Of a DNA stretch of 14,653 bases, positions 1-8,359 are shown in pieces. The position numbers and the translations under genes were made by a program. Position 1 is the stretch's first letter. Each line of letters starts with the position of its first letter. A model generated the notes under the pieces. The model saw only the letters and a list, made by a program, of their open reading frames with translations. It searched no databases and was not told the DNA's origin. This stretch comes from JBFWQM01 sp050249455 (GTDB lineage: Bacteria; Pseudomonadota; Alphaproteobacteria; MPNO01; VGEU01): positions 1-14,653 of the forward strand of contig JBFWQM010000139.1 in assembly GCA_050249455.1 (NCBI GenBank), written 5' to 3'.

Positions 1-609
1 CCCCGTCTCGCCCGGCGCCGCGGCCGCCGCCTGGGTCACGGCGAGCGAGTCCTCCAGCGCGCCGCACAGCATGTGGCCGAGCATGATGTGCATCTCCTGG
101 ATGCGCGCGGTGACGTCGGACGGCACGATCAGCAGCGGGTTGGCGAGGCCGACCAGCCTGCCGCCGTCGCGCCCCGACAGCGCGGCGGCGACGGCGCCGA
201 CCTCATGCGCCGCGGCCATCGCCGCCAGCACGTTGGGGCTGGTGCCGGAGGTCGACAACCCGATCACCACGTCGCCCAGCCGGCACAGCGCGCGCACCTG
301 GCGCGCGAACACCTGTTCGAAGCCGAGGTCGTTGGCGGCGGCGGTGAGGATCGAGGTGTCGGTGGTCAGGGCGATCGCGGCGATCGCCGCGCGGTCGGTG
401 CGGTAGCGCACCACCAGCTCGGCCGCCAAATGCTGCGCGTCCGCCGCGCTGCCGCCGTTGCCGAAGAAGACGATCTTGTTGCCGCGCTCCACCGCCACCC
501 GGCACACCGTGACGAGCCGCAGGAACGGCTCCTTCAGGCTGCCGCGGGTCGCCCGCACGACCGCCTCGTGCTGGTCGAATTCGGCCTCGAAGGTGCGCTC
601 GATGTCCAT
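1..609 (-). CDS. gmhA: Phosphoheptose isomerase (SIS domain), 3' end beyond window
   Basis: Likely isomerises sedoheptulose 7-phosphate to D-glycero-D-manno-heptose 7-phosphate, the first step of ADP- or GDP-heptose synthesis for LPS core, S-layer or capsule; cytoplasmic. The 203 codons visible have no stop, so the C-terminus lies left of position 1; the family is about 190-200 residues, so little should be missing unless it is a fusion. A single SIS domain carries GNGGSAADAQHLAAEL (residues 50-65) and an STSGTSPN phosphosugar loop (119-126). The zinc/catalytic set of GmhA is present: H60, E64, Q171 and H179, matching H61, E65, Q172 and H180 of the characterised enzymes. Start ATG at 609 has GGAGG (620-624) ten bases upstream. 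It follows the UDP-xylose synthase gene by 44 bases on the same strand and probably ends or continues a sugar-nucleotide operon. DiaA-type SIS proteins are the main alternative, but the metal set favours GmhA. Confidence 0.85.
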   Translation of the reverse strand, partial: MDIERTFEAEFDQHEAVVRATRGSLKEPFLRLVTVCRVAVERGNKIVFFGNGGSAADAQHLAAELVVRYRTDRAAIAAIALTTDTSILTAAANDLGFEQVFARQVRALCRLGDVVIGLSTSGTSPNVLAAMAAAHEVGAVAAALSGRDGGRLVGLANPLLIVPSDVTARIQEMHIMLGHMLCGALEDSLAVTQAAAAAPGETG

Positions 610-653
610 GGCGCGTGTTCCTCCCGCGCCGGCGCGGGCCTGTCAAGGCCCCG

Positions 654-1610
<957 letters not shown>

Positions 1611-1638
1611 GTCGTTCGTCCTTGTGGGTTCGTTCGGT

Positions 1639-2439
1639 TCAGGTCTGGATCAGGCGCTTGCCGGCGCCTTCCAGGACCAGGCAGGTGAGCTTGCCGGTGT
1701 AATAGGCGCCGGTGTCGATGCCGATGCGGTTGGGCCGCACGTCCGGGTCCGGGTTGATGGTGTGGCCATGCACCACGCAGCAGCCGTGGTCGTCGCCGCT
1801 GTGGAGGAAATCGTCGCGGATCCACAGGAGGTCCGAGGACTCCTGCGATTCCAGCTTGCGGCCCGGGCGGATGCCGGCGTGGACGAACAGGTAGTCGCCC
1901 GCCGCGTGATAGAGCTTGAGCGAATCGAGGAATGCGCGGTGCCCCAGCGGCAGCGCGGCGTCGAGCCCGTCGCGCATGCGCAAGAGCCGCTCCTCGCGGC
2001 TCGACGCCTGCTCGAACCCGACGCCGTAGCTGAACAGGGTCGCGTCGCCGCCGTTGAACAGCCAACTGTGCGCCGCCGCCGGGTCGTCGAGGAAGGCGAG
2101 CATGATCTCCTCGTGGTTGCCCTTGAGGTGGACGCGCTCGAACCCCGGCAGCGGGTCGTCGATCAGCATGTCGATCACCGCGCGCGAGGCCTCGCCGCGG
2201 TCGACGTAGTCGCCCAGGTAGATCGCGACCAGCGCGGTCCCCTCCGTCGCGCGCGCGGCGTCGGCGACGATCCGCGCATGCAGGTCGGCCAGGAGGTCTG
2301 CCCGGCCGTGGATGTCGCCGATTGCGTAGAGGCGCATCCCCTCGGGCGCCCTCGGCGGCGCGCTGGGTTCGCGCCGTCGGCCGAACAGTCGTGAAAGCAT
2401 GCCCGCACTATGCCGCGGCGGTGCGCTGATTTCCACCAT
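1639..2439 (-). CDS. PPP-family serine/threonine-type metallophosphatase
   Basis: A two-metal phosphoesterase of the PPP class (lambda phosphatase, PrpA/PrpB, ApaH superfamily), cytoplasmic, 266 residues. All family blocks are present in order: GDIHG (41-45), GDYVDRG (76-82), GNHE (107-110), HAG (187-189) and HGHT (224-227), so every expected metal ligand (D42, H44, D77, N108, H187, H224) is retained and the enzyme should be active. The residue range before GDIHG is a short basic tail with no signal peptide. The substrate cannot be told from sequence: phosphoprotein, diadenosine tetraphosphate or a small phosphoester are all possible. ATG 2439 lies only 12 bases after the stop of the upstream HD-GYP-like gene, suggesting co-transcription; ATG 2400 (MLSRLFGRR) is an alternative start, and neither has a strong ribosome-binding site. 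It is followed by uxs after 28 bases. Confidence 0.88.
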   Translation of the reverse strand: MVEISAPPRHSAGMLSRLFGRRREPSAPPRAPEGMRLYAIGDIHGRADLLADLHARIVADAARATEGTALVAIYLGDYVDRGEASRAVIDMLIDDPLPGFERVHLKGNHEEIMLAFLDDPAAAHSWLFNGGDATLFSYGVGFEQASSREERLLRMRDGLDAALPLGHRAFLDSLKLYHAAGDYLFVHAGIRPGRKLESQESSDLLWIRDDFLHSGDDHGCCVVHGHTINPDPDVRPNRIGIDTGAYYTGKLTCLVLEGAGKRLIQT

Positions 2440-2451
2440 CGCGGGCCCCGT

Positions 2452-4566
2452 TCAGTGGGCGGCGCGGGCAGCGTCCGCGCCCCATGTCTCGCGGGCGCCG
2501 CGGTTCTCGATCAGGTGGCACAGCGAGACCACGACCCGGCGGTCGTAGGCCTTGCCGGCATCGCGGTTGAGCGCGTCCATGGCCGCGTCGAAGTCCATGC
2601 CGGCGCGCCAGGCGCGCGGGCTGGTCATCGCCACGAAGGCGTTGGCGACGGCGGCGATGCGGGCGCTGATCAGGATCGTCTCGCCCTTCAGCCCGGCCGG
2701 TTCCCCGGTGCCGTCCCAGCGTTCGTAGAGCTGGCGCAGGGTCTCCACCACCGGGCCGTCGAACTCGATCCCGTCCAGCAGGTCGGCGCCGGCCTGGATG
2801 CTGTCGCGCACCCGCTTGATCTCCGCCTCGTCGAGGCCGCCGACCCGGGTCAGGAGGCCGGCCGGCACCAGGATCTTGCCGATGTTCATCAGCCGCGCCG
2901 CCGTCTCGACCGTGTCCTGCATCGAGTCGTCGAGGCCCATGTCAGCGGCGACGTCGCGGGCGATCGTCGCGGTGCGTTCCGAATGGTTGGCCGAATAGGG
3001 GTCGCGGCGGTCGAGCAGGGTGACCAGGGTGCCGACCAGCCGGGCCAAAGTGCGGCCGCGGCGCTCGCGCTCGCGCACCGCCTCGGTGATGTCCTGTTCC
3101 ACCACCAGCACGCCGGCCGGGACGTCGGGACCGGGCGGCACCGGGACGTGGCGGGCCAGCGCCACCCGCAGGTCGCCGTTGGCGCCGCTGCGGTGCTCGT
3201 CGGTGACCACGGTCCCCGCCTGGCGCGCCGTCGCGTTGAACCGTTCGTAGCGTGCCGCCTCGGCGCTGCCGATCACGTTGGCGAGCGGCTTGCCCACCAT
3301 GTCGGGCGGTTCCATCTGCACCCGGTCGGCGGCGGTGCGGTTGGCGAAGCGCACGCGGCCGTCGTCGCCGACGATGACGATGGAGCTCGGCTGGTTGTCG
3401 GTGACCAGGCGCAGCAGGCGGCTCTGCGCCTCGTAGCGCGCGGCGAGGTCGCGGTAGCGCCCCGCCGCCGCTGCCGCCCGCCGCGACGCGCCGTGCCGCC
3501 ACGCGGCGAACAGCGCCAGGCACGCGGCCGCGACCGCCAGCAGCAGGATCGCGACCAGGCGCGTCAGCCGGCTTTCGCTGGCGCCCAGCGCCTCCGCCGC
3601 GTCGATCTTGTAGACCAGGGTCCACGGCGCGTTGGCGACGGCGCGGCCGGTGACCAGCGCCGTCTCCGCGCGGTAGTCGCGGCGCTGCGCGAAGCCGCCG
3701 GGGTTGGCCGCCGCATGGGCCGCCGCGAGGCGATCCGGGTCGGCCGCGAGGGTCAGCTCCAGCGGCCCCTTGCCGTCGCGGGTGGGCGACAGGTACTCGA
3801 TGCCGGCGCCGGAGCGGCGAACCAGCAGCGCCTCCGCGGTCTGCCACGTCGCGCCGGGCTGGCGCAGCAGCGGGTAGAGCTCGCGCGCCACCTCCTTCAC
3901 GCCCAGGACCCAGCCGATCTGCCGGGTGCCGCCGTTGCCGGCGGCGACGGAAAGCGGCACAGCGAACGCCATCGTCGGCGTGCCGGCCGGGCCGCGGTGC
4001 ATGTCGAGCAGCCCGCGCTCGCCGCGCGGCGTCGCATCAAGGAACGTGCGCAGCCGGCCGTCGATCGCCGGCATGCCTTCGGTCGCGGCGACGATGGCGC
4101 CGCCGAGGTCGACCAGGGCGAGCCCGGCGACACCGACCCGCTTGACGTTGGCGGCGGTGTCCGGGCCCAGGGGCCGGCCGACGAAGCCGGCGCGGTCGGC
4201 GACCACCGCCAGCAGGTTGCGCAGGTAGCCGGCGAACGCCTCGGCTTCGGCCGTCGCGGCAGGCGAGCGGGCGCCTTCGGCGAGGCCGACGGCATAGAGC
4301 TGCAGCGATTCGTTCTCCGCGAGCCCGGTGAGCTCGTCGAACTGGCGGGCGAGCCAGCCGTCGACCGCGGCGGCGCGGGTGTCGGCGACGAGGGCGAGGC
4401 GGGCCTGCCACTGCGCGAGCTCGCGCGCCCGCTCGGCGTCGGCGAAGCGGAACACCAGGACGGCGGCGACGACGCCCAGCGCCAGGATCGCCGCCGCGGT
4501 CAGCCCGATCGCGCGCAGGGCGCCCGGCGGGGTGCGGTCTTCGATCGTCGCGTCGCGTTCGGCCAA
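2452..4566 (-). CDS. Membrane dCache-PAS sensor with degenerate HD-GYP domain
   Basis: A 704-residue inner-membrane sensor. TM1 is about residues 18-40, a roughly 290-residue extracytoplasmic region (41-332, dCache-like by size and placement) follows, TM2 is about 333-356, then a PAS domain (about 385-497, ending in the typical VVEQDITE) and a C-terminal HD-GYP fold (about 505-690). Active HD-GYP proteins hydrolyse cyclic di-GMP through metal ligands in HD, H, HH and D motifs. Here the first histidine (NHSER, H528) and the GKI lysine (K564) remain, but HD is M560-N561, HH is L613-Y614 in LYERWDGTGEP, and the late aspartate is N642. The downstream GYP region is GEP. It therefore looks like a catalytically dead receptor or scaffold. 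The start is TTG at 4566: GGAGG lies five bases upstream, an in-frame stop is close behind, and no in-frame ATG is available. It heads a leftward run of four genes and is divergent from the LapG-like protease gene. Confidence 0.85.
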   Translation of the reverse strand: MAERDATIEDRTPPGALRAIGLTAAAILALGVVAAVLVFRFADAERARELAQWQARLALVADTRAAAVDGWLARQFDELTGLAENESLQLYAVGLAEGARSPAATAEAEAFAGYLRNLLAVVADRAGFVGRPLGPDTAANVKRVGVAGLALVDLGGAIVAATEGMPAIDGRLRTFLDATPRGERGLLDMHRGPAGTPTMAFAVPLSVAAGNGGTRQIGWVLGVKEVARELYPLLRQPGATWQTAEALLVRRSGAGIEYLSPTRDGKGPLELTLAADPDRLAAAHAAANPGGFAQRRDYRAETALVTGRAVANAPWTLVYKIDAAEALGASESRLTRLVAILLLAVAAACLALFAAWRHGASRRAAAAAGRYRDLAARYEAQSRLLRLVTDNQPSSIVIVGDDGRVRFANRTAADRVQMEPPDMVGKPLANVIGSAEAARYERFNATARQAGTVVTDEHRSGANGDLRVALARHVPVPPGPDVPAGVLVVEQDITEAVRERERRGRTLARLVGTLVTLLDRRDPYSANHSERTATIARDVAADMGLDDSMQDTVETAARLMNIGKILVPAGLLTRVGGLDEAEIKRVRDSIQAGADLLDGIEFDGPVVETLRQLYERWDGTGEPAGLKGETILISARIAAVANAFVAMTSPRAWRAGMDFDAAMDALNRDAGKAYDRRVVVSLCHLIENRGARETWGADAARAAH

Positions 4567-4690
4567 GGCATCCTCCGCGGGCCGCGCAGGGCCCGGTCAA
4601 CCCTGCGGATTCTCCGCCCCGGCGGTTAGGAATGCCTTAACGATGCCTTCACTATCCTGGCCGCCGTTCACTGTTGCGGACGGAACGGCG
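4567..4690. promoter_or_regulatory. Divergent promoter region with 11-bp-spaced direct repeat
   Basis: This 124-base gap separates two divergent genes (HD-GYP-like sensor, minus; BTLCP protease, plus) and must hold both promoters. A direct repeat ATGCCTT occurs at 4632-4638 and 4643-4649, starts 11 bases apart and so on the same helix face, inside the only comparatively AT-rich patch. I cannot assign a convincing -35/-10 pair on either strand. The repeat is a candidate regulator site, nothing more. Confidence 0.35.
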
Positions 4691-5365
4691 ATGTCCGGAA
4701 AGCGTACATGGCTGCGGCGCGGGCTGATGTCCGCGCTCTATGCCGGGGCGCTGGCGGCGGCGCTGTCGGCACGCGCCGGCGAGGCCGCCCCGGGTGCGGC
4801 GCCGTCGATCTTCGGCACCACCGAGGTAAGGTCCACCCAGCTCCAGAGCCTGCCGAAATGGACCGGGGTGCTCGATCGCTACGCCGACGAGCGCACGGTG
4901 CCCGACGGCCCGTGCGACGCCACGTTCTTCACCCGCTGCCACCTGCAGGACTGGAAGGCGCTGCTGCGCGACCTGCAGGGCAAGGACCGCATGACCCAGA
5001 TCGAGGCGGTCAACAAGCACCTCAACGAGGTGTCGTACCTGACCGACCCGGTCAACTACGGCGTGCCGGACTACTGGGCGACGCCGCGCCAGTTCCTGAC
5101 CCGCCGCGGCGACTGCGAGGACTACGCGATCGCCAAGTACATGTCGCTGCGCAGCCTGGGCTTCAGCGACGACCAGATGCGCGTGGTCGTGCTCAACGAC
5201 CTCAACCTGCGCATCGCGCATGCGATCCTGGTGGTCTATCACGACGGCCGGGCGCTGGTGCTCGACAACCAGATCCGCTCGGTGGTCGCCGCCACCTCGA
5301 TCCGCCACTACAAGCCGATCTTCTCGGTCAACGAGACGGCGCTGTGGATCCACCGGGCGCCATAG
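4691..5365 (+). CDS. Secreted BTLCP / LapG-type transglutaminase-like cysteine protease
   Basis: A 224-residue member of the bacterial transglutaminase-like cysteine proteinase family (PF06035). The best-known member, LapG of Pseudomonas, is a periplasmic protease that cuts the N-terminus of large surface adhesins and is held by the cyclic-di-GMP receptor LapD. The N-terminus is a signal peptide: basic KRTWLRR, a hydrophobic stretch (about 11-26) and likely cleavage after ARA (about residue 29). The catalytic triad is visible: C142 in RRGDCEDYAIAKY, H177 in IAHAIL and D192 in VLDNQ. The length is normal. Start ATG 4691 is chosen because it gives the full signal peptide; the frame is open further upstream without justification, and only a weak GGAA lies before the ATG. 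It is divergent from the degenerate HD-GYP sensor. No large RTX-type adhesin substrate or standard LapD is in this window, so the partner is unknown. Confidence 0.85.
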   Translation: MSGKRTWLRRGLMSALYAGALAAALSARAGEAAPGAAPSIFGTTEVRSTQLQSLPKWTGVLDRYADERTVPDGPCDATFFTRCHLQDWKALLRDLQGKDRMTQIEAVNKHLNEVSYLTDPVNYGVPDYWATPRQFLTRRGDCEDYAIAKYMSLRSLGFSDDQMRVVVLNDLNLRIAHAILVVYHDGRALVLDNQIRSVVAATSIRHYKPIFSVNETALWIHRAP

Positions 5366-5385
5366 GCGTCCCGGACCCGGAATCG

Positions 5386-5482
5386 CCCCCTCCCCCCAAC
5401 CCCCTCGCGCGAGGGGAGGGGGAGCCAGGGCGAGGTGCTGTGAAAGCCCCCTCCCCTCGTGGGAGGGGGTTGGGGCAGGGGG
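5386..5482. repeat. Inverted pair of GC-rich dispersed palindromic repeats
   Basis: Two copies of the same roughly 38-base element face each other: copy A at 5386-5425 and copy B at 5446-5482, whose reverse complement nearly matches A (C-rich run, CAACCCCCTC core, then GAGGGGAGGGGG). Each copy has its own small hairpin around CCCCTCGCGCGAGGGG or its variant, and the two together can form a long stem with a loop of about 20 bases. It lies between convergent genes (protease, plus; HprK-like, minus), so it could act as a bidirectional transcription stop although there is no T-run. Elements of this look are known as dispersed intergenic repeats in alphaproteobacterial genomes. Confidence 0.75.
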
Positions 5483-5494
5483 CGCCGCCGCACA

Positions 5495-6295
5495 TCAGGC
5501 ACGGCCCGAAAACCGCCGGTAGACGACCCGCGCCGCCTCGGCGCTCCGGCCGTAGCGCAACGTGAACGCCGGCACCCCGAGAACCGGGTGCGTCCCCGCC
5601 TCGGCCAGCACCGGCTCGGCCCCCTCCTCCCGCGCGATCTCCACCACCGCCCGGATCGCCGCCTCGTCGCCGAACCCGGCCGCTTCGCCCGCCCACAGCT
5701 TCAGATAGCCGTCGCGGCCATTCCTGATCTCCAGGTAGCCGTCCACGAATTCCGCAAGCGCCGGCCCCACGTCGGGCGGCAGCGGCATCGAAAGCCGCGG
5801 CGTCAGGCCGAGGCACAGGCCGGCCGGCGCCCCCTGCCCGACCCGGACGGCGAGCCGCGAATCGGCATGGAGCCGCCAGCCGATCACCGCGAGCTGCAGC
5901 GCGAGCAGGGTGCGCCCCGACCGCGGCGGCCCGACCAGGCACACCAGCCCGCCCGGCGCCGCCACCGCCGCCGCCGCGAAGTCGAGCCGCCCCGCCTTCG
6001 CCGCGAACCGCGTCACCAGGGCATCGGCCAGCGCCCCGGCCGCCGCCGGGGGATCGTCGAAGGAAAGCGGCGGCGCATCGGCGAACGCGAGCCCGATGTC
6101 CGCGGCGCCGGCGACGATCACGTCGATCTCGGGCGGCGGCGGGGCGTCGCCGGCGTGCCGCACCGGCCAGCCGCCGAGGTGGACGGCGAGGTGCGCCATC
6201 AGCGCCTCGGCATTGCGCACCACCACCGCGGCGTCCGGCGGCCCGAAGTGCCACGTCGACGGCGCGGCGAGGCGGGATGAGGAAGGATCGGCCAC
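5495..6295 (-). CDS. HPr-kinase-related P-loop protein with Arg in Walker A
   Basis: A 266-residue cytoplasmic protein of uncertain function. The layout (N-terminal beta-rich part, then H/F-x-aliphatic strand, P-loop, and an LxxxGWxLxAD segment) resembles HprK-related kinases: FAAAAVAAPGGLVCLVG leads into GPPRSGRT (122-129), followed by LALQLAVIGWRLHADSRLAV. The Walker A lysine is R128 and the canonical GxSGSGKS is altered, so ATP hydrolysis is doubtful. No HPr-kinase signature around the capture loop can be made out, and no HPr or PTS gene is nearby. The start is taken as GTG 6295: upstream codons in frame run into regA and offer no start that is not inside it, while GTG leaves 77 bases after the regA stop. 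Ribosome-binding signal is weak. Being downstream of regB-regA on the same strand suggests shared transcription, though a hairpin lies in between. Hypothetical protein is the safe alternative. Confidence 0.6.
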   Translation of the reverse strand: MADPSSSRLAAPSTWHFGPPDAAVVVRNAEALMAHLAVHLGGWPVRHAGDAPPPPEIDVIVAGAADIGLAFADAPPLSFDDPPAAAGALADALVTRFAAKAGRLDFAAAAVAAPGGLVCLVGPPRSGRTLLALQLAVIGWRLHADSRLAVRVGQGAPAGLCLGLTPRLSMPLPPDVGPALAEFVDGYLEIRNGRDGYLKLWAGEAAGFGDEAAIRAVVEIAREEGAEPVLAEAGTHPVLGVPAFTLRYGRSAEAARVVYRRFSGRA

Positions 6296-6320
6296 GCAAG
6301 GGTTCCAAGCAGACTCTTCA

Positions 6321-6341
6321 TGGCCGGGACGAGACCGGCCA
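6321..6341 (-). other. Perfect inverted repeat between regA and the HprK-like gene
   Basis: TGGCCGG (6321-6327) and CCGGCCA (6335-6341) form a perfect 7-bp stem with a 7-base loop in the 77-base regA/HprK-like gap. No T-run follows, so it is not a clear intrinsic terminator; it could reduce read-through or protect the regA transcript end. Confidence 0.4.
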
Positions 6342-6372
6342 CGACGGGATAGATGGGGCCGAGAACCCCGCC

Positions 6373-6969
6373 CTAGGACTGGTTCTCCTTCGGCGCACGC
6401 TTGGACAGGATGCGCTGCAGGGTCCGGCGATGCATGTTCAGCCGGCGCGCGGTCTCCGACACGTTGCGGTCGCACTGCTCGTAGACGCGCTGGATGTGCT
6501 CCCACCGCACGCGGTCGGCCGACATCGGGTGCTCGGGCGGCGGCGGCAGGGCGCCCTTGCGCGCGAGCAGCGCGGCCTCGATCGCGTCGGCGTCGGCGGG
6601 CTTCGCCAGGTAGTCCACCGCGCCGGCCTTCACCGCCGCCACTGCGGTCGCGATGTTGCCGTAGCCCGTCAGCATGACGATGCGGGCGTCCGGCCGCCGC
6701 TCGCGGATGCGGCCGACGATGTCGATGCCGGTGCCGTCGGCAAGGCGCAGGTCGAGCACGGCGAAGGCCGGTGCGCTCTCGGACGCCGCGGCGAGGCCGG
6801 CGGCGACCGATTCGGCAGTGCGGACCGCGAAGCCGCGCCGTTCCATGGCGCGGGCCAGGCGGGTGCGGAACGGCTCGTCGTCGTCCACGATCAGGAGCAC
6901 CCGGTCGGCCTCGCTGAGCGCCTCCAGGCCGGGCGCGAGCTGGGCCTTGCCGTCGGTTGCGTCCGCCAT
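6373..6969 (-). CDS. regA: RegA/PrrA/ActR-family redox response regulator
   Basis: DNA-binding response regulator of the RegB/RegA system, which in Rhodobacter, Sinorhizobium and relatives controls photosynthesis, respiration, nitrogen and carbon fixation genes according to redox state. It has 198 residues: receiver domain (about 23-135) with acidic pocket D29-D31, phospho-acceptor D73 (VLDLRL), T101 and K123; the family's polyproline linker LPPPPEHP (141-148); and a Fis-type helix-turn-helix. The C-terminal segment MSADRVRWEHIQRVYEQCDR and NVSETARRLNMHRRTLQRIL is nearly invariant in RegA/ActR/PrrA, making this identification firm. ATG 6969 is chosen over GTG 7002, because GAGG precedes it closely and 7002 would lie inside the regB end. 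The regB stop is 22 bases upstream, so the two are one transcript. The N-terminal extension before the receiver is slightly longer than in Rhodobacter RegA. Confidence 0.95.
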   Translation of the reverse strand: MADATDGKAQLAPGLEALSEADRVLLIVDDDEPFRTRLARAMERRGFAVRTAESVAAGLAAASESAPAFAVLDLRLADGTGIDIVGRIRERRPDARIVMLTGYGNIATAVAAVKAGAVDYLAKPADADAIEAALLARKGALPPPPEHPMSADRVRWEHIQRVYEQCDRNVSETARRLNMHRRTLQRILSKRAPKENQS

Positions 6970-6991
6970 CTGTCCTCGCTCCCCTATACGG

Positions 6992-8332
6992 TCAACGGCC
7001 ACCCTGGGCCGACTTGACCAGCGCCGCCCGCGGCCAGCGCACCACCACTTCCGCGCCGCCGAGTTCGCCGTTGGCGAAGGATACCGTAGCCCCGGTGCGG
7101 TTCAACAGAGTCCGCGCGATGAATACGCCGAGTCCCATGTGGCTGCCGCCGCGGCTGCGGCCGGAAATATACGGTTCGCCGAGCCGCTCCAGCACGTGCG
7201 GCGGGAAGCCGGTCCCGTCGTCGGTGATGGTGACGGTGATCTCGCGGCCGCTCCAGCGGGTGCGGACCACGACCTCGCGGCGGGCAAACTGCGCCGCGTT
7301 CTGCACCAGGTTGCCGAGCCCGTGGATGAACTCCGGGCTGCGCATGACGATGGGCGCCGGCTCGTCCTCTGCGTCGGCCGCCGGGCCGGCGTCGAACACC
7401 ACCACCACGCGGCCGTCGAGGTGCGGCGCGGCGGCGGCTTCGACCAGCGCATCGACGGGAACGTCGGTGAACGGGATGCCGCCGTCCGCGCCCGGCCGGG
7501 CGGCGAACTCGGCGAGGATCTTGCGGCACCGCTCCGCCTGGCTGATGAGGAGCTGCACGTCCTCGGTCAGCGGGCTGTCCTTGGGCAGCTCGCGCCCCAG
7601 CTCGCGCGCGACCAGCGAGATGGTGCCAAGCGGGCTGCCGAGCTCGTGCGCCGCCGCCGCCGCGAGGCCGCCGAGCGCCGACATCTGCTGCTCGCGCGCC
7701 AGCGCGATCTGGGTCGCCGCCAGCGCGTCCGACATCCGCCGCGCCTCCTCCGCCACCCGCCAGGTGTAGGTCGCGAAGAACACGATGCCGAGCGCCAGCG
7801 CCACCCAGACGCCGATCACGTAGGTGAACGGCAGGCTGAGCTGGTCGGCCCCCCACGGCAGCGGCAGATGGTAGGCCGCCAGCAGGCTGATGCAGGCGAG
7901 CGCCAGCGCGCACAGGATGATGGTGACGCGAACCGAAAGGATGGTGGCCGACACCGTCACCGGCGCCAGCAGCAGGAACGCGAACGGGTTCTGCAGCCCG
8001 CCGGTCAGATAGAGGAGCGCGGCGAGCTGGCAGATGTCGAAGCCGAGATACCAGGCGGCGGCTCGCTCGCCCAGCCGCAGCCCCGACGGCCGGTCGATGG
8101 TGATGGCGAGGTTGAGCAGCGCCGAAGCGGCGACGATGGCCAGCGCCGGCCCCAGCGGCAGCTTGAAGCCGAGCCCGAAATGGACCACCAGCAGGGCCCC
8201 GGCCTGTCCTGCGATCGCCACCCACTGGATGCGCGCCAGGGTGCGCAGCCGGACGCGGCCCGAATCGTCGAGCGGCGTCGGGCCCGTCGCCCGGCGGCTG
8301 TCGATATCGCTTATAGGCATGGCTTGCGCCAT
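6992..8332 (-). CDS. regB: RegB/PrrB/ActS-family redox sensor histidine kinase
   Basis: Membrane sensor kinase partner of RegA, 446 residues. About six hydrophobic segments occupy residues 35-190, and between them is GGLQNPF (111-117), the heptapeptide linked to quinone sensing in RegB. The H-box is ALGGLAAAAAHELGSPLGTI with phospho-acceptor H229; C269 in AERCRKIL is the redox-active cysteine, exactly 40 residues later as in Rhodobacter RegB (H225/C265). The ATPase domain has NLVQNAAQF (341-349), DDGTGF (371-376) and GGSHMGLGVF. All elements for an active redox-responsive kinase are intact. Start ATG 8332 is preferred over 8383 and 8320 because an AGGAGG lies six bases upstream. It is followed by regA after 22 bases; the usual companion senC/prrC is not between them but a Sco gene begins about 6 kb away at 14438. 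Confidence 0.95.
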   Translation of the reverse strand: MAQAMPISDIDSRRATGPTPLDDSGRVRLRTLARIQWVAIAGQAGALLVVHFGLGFKLPLGPALAIVAASALLNLAITIDRPSGLRLGERAAAWYLGFDICQLAALLYLTGGLQNPFAFLLLAPVTVSATILSVRVTIILCALALACISLLAAYHLPLPWGADQLSLPFTYVIGVWVALALGIVFFATYTWRVAEEARRMSDALAATQIALAREQQMSALGGLAAAAAHELGSPLGTISLVARELGRELPKDSPLTEDVQLLISQAERCRKILAEFAARPGADGGIPFTDVPVDALVEAAAAPHLDGRVVVVFDAGPAADAEDEPAPIVMRSPEFIHGLGNLVQNAAQFARREVVVRTRWSGREITVTITDDGTGFPPHVLERLGEPYISGRSRGGSHMGLGVFIARTLLNRTGATVSFANGELGGAEVVVRWPRAALVKSAQGGR

Positions 8333-8359
8333 GCGCCCCCTCCTCTGCGCCGGACGCCC

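Noticed and set aside
2452..4566. Active cyclic-di-GMP phosphodiesterase
   Set aside because: HD, HH and the late Asp ligands are replaced, and GYP is not intact.
2410..4629. Very long open frame on the plus strand opposite the sensor gene
   Set aside because: It is a GC-driven antisense frame with low-complexity His/Arg/Gly/Ala content; the minus-strand protein has recognisable domains and a good ribosome-binding site.
6970..7002. GTG 7002 as regA start
   Set aside because: It overlaps the regB end and lacks a close ribosome-binding site; ATG 6969 has one and fits the family.
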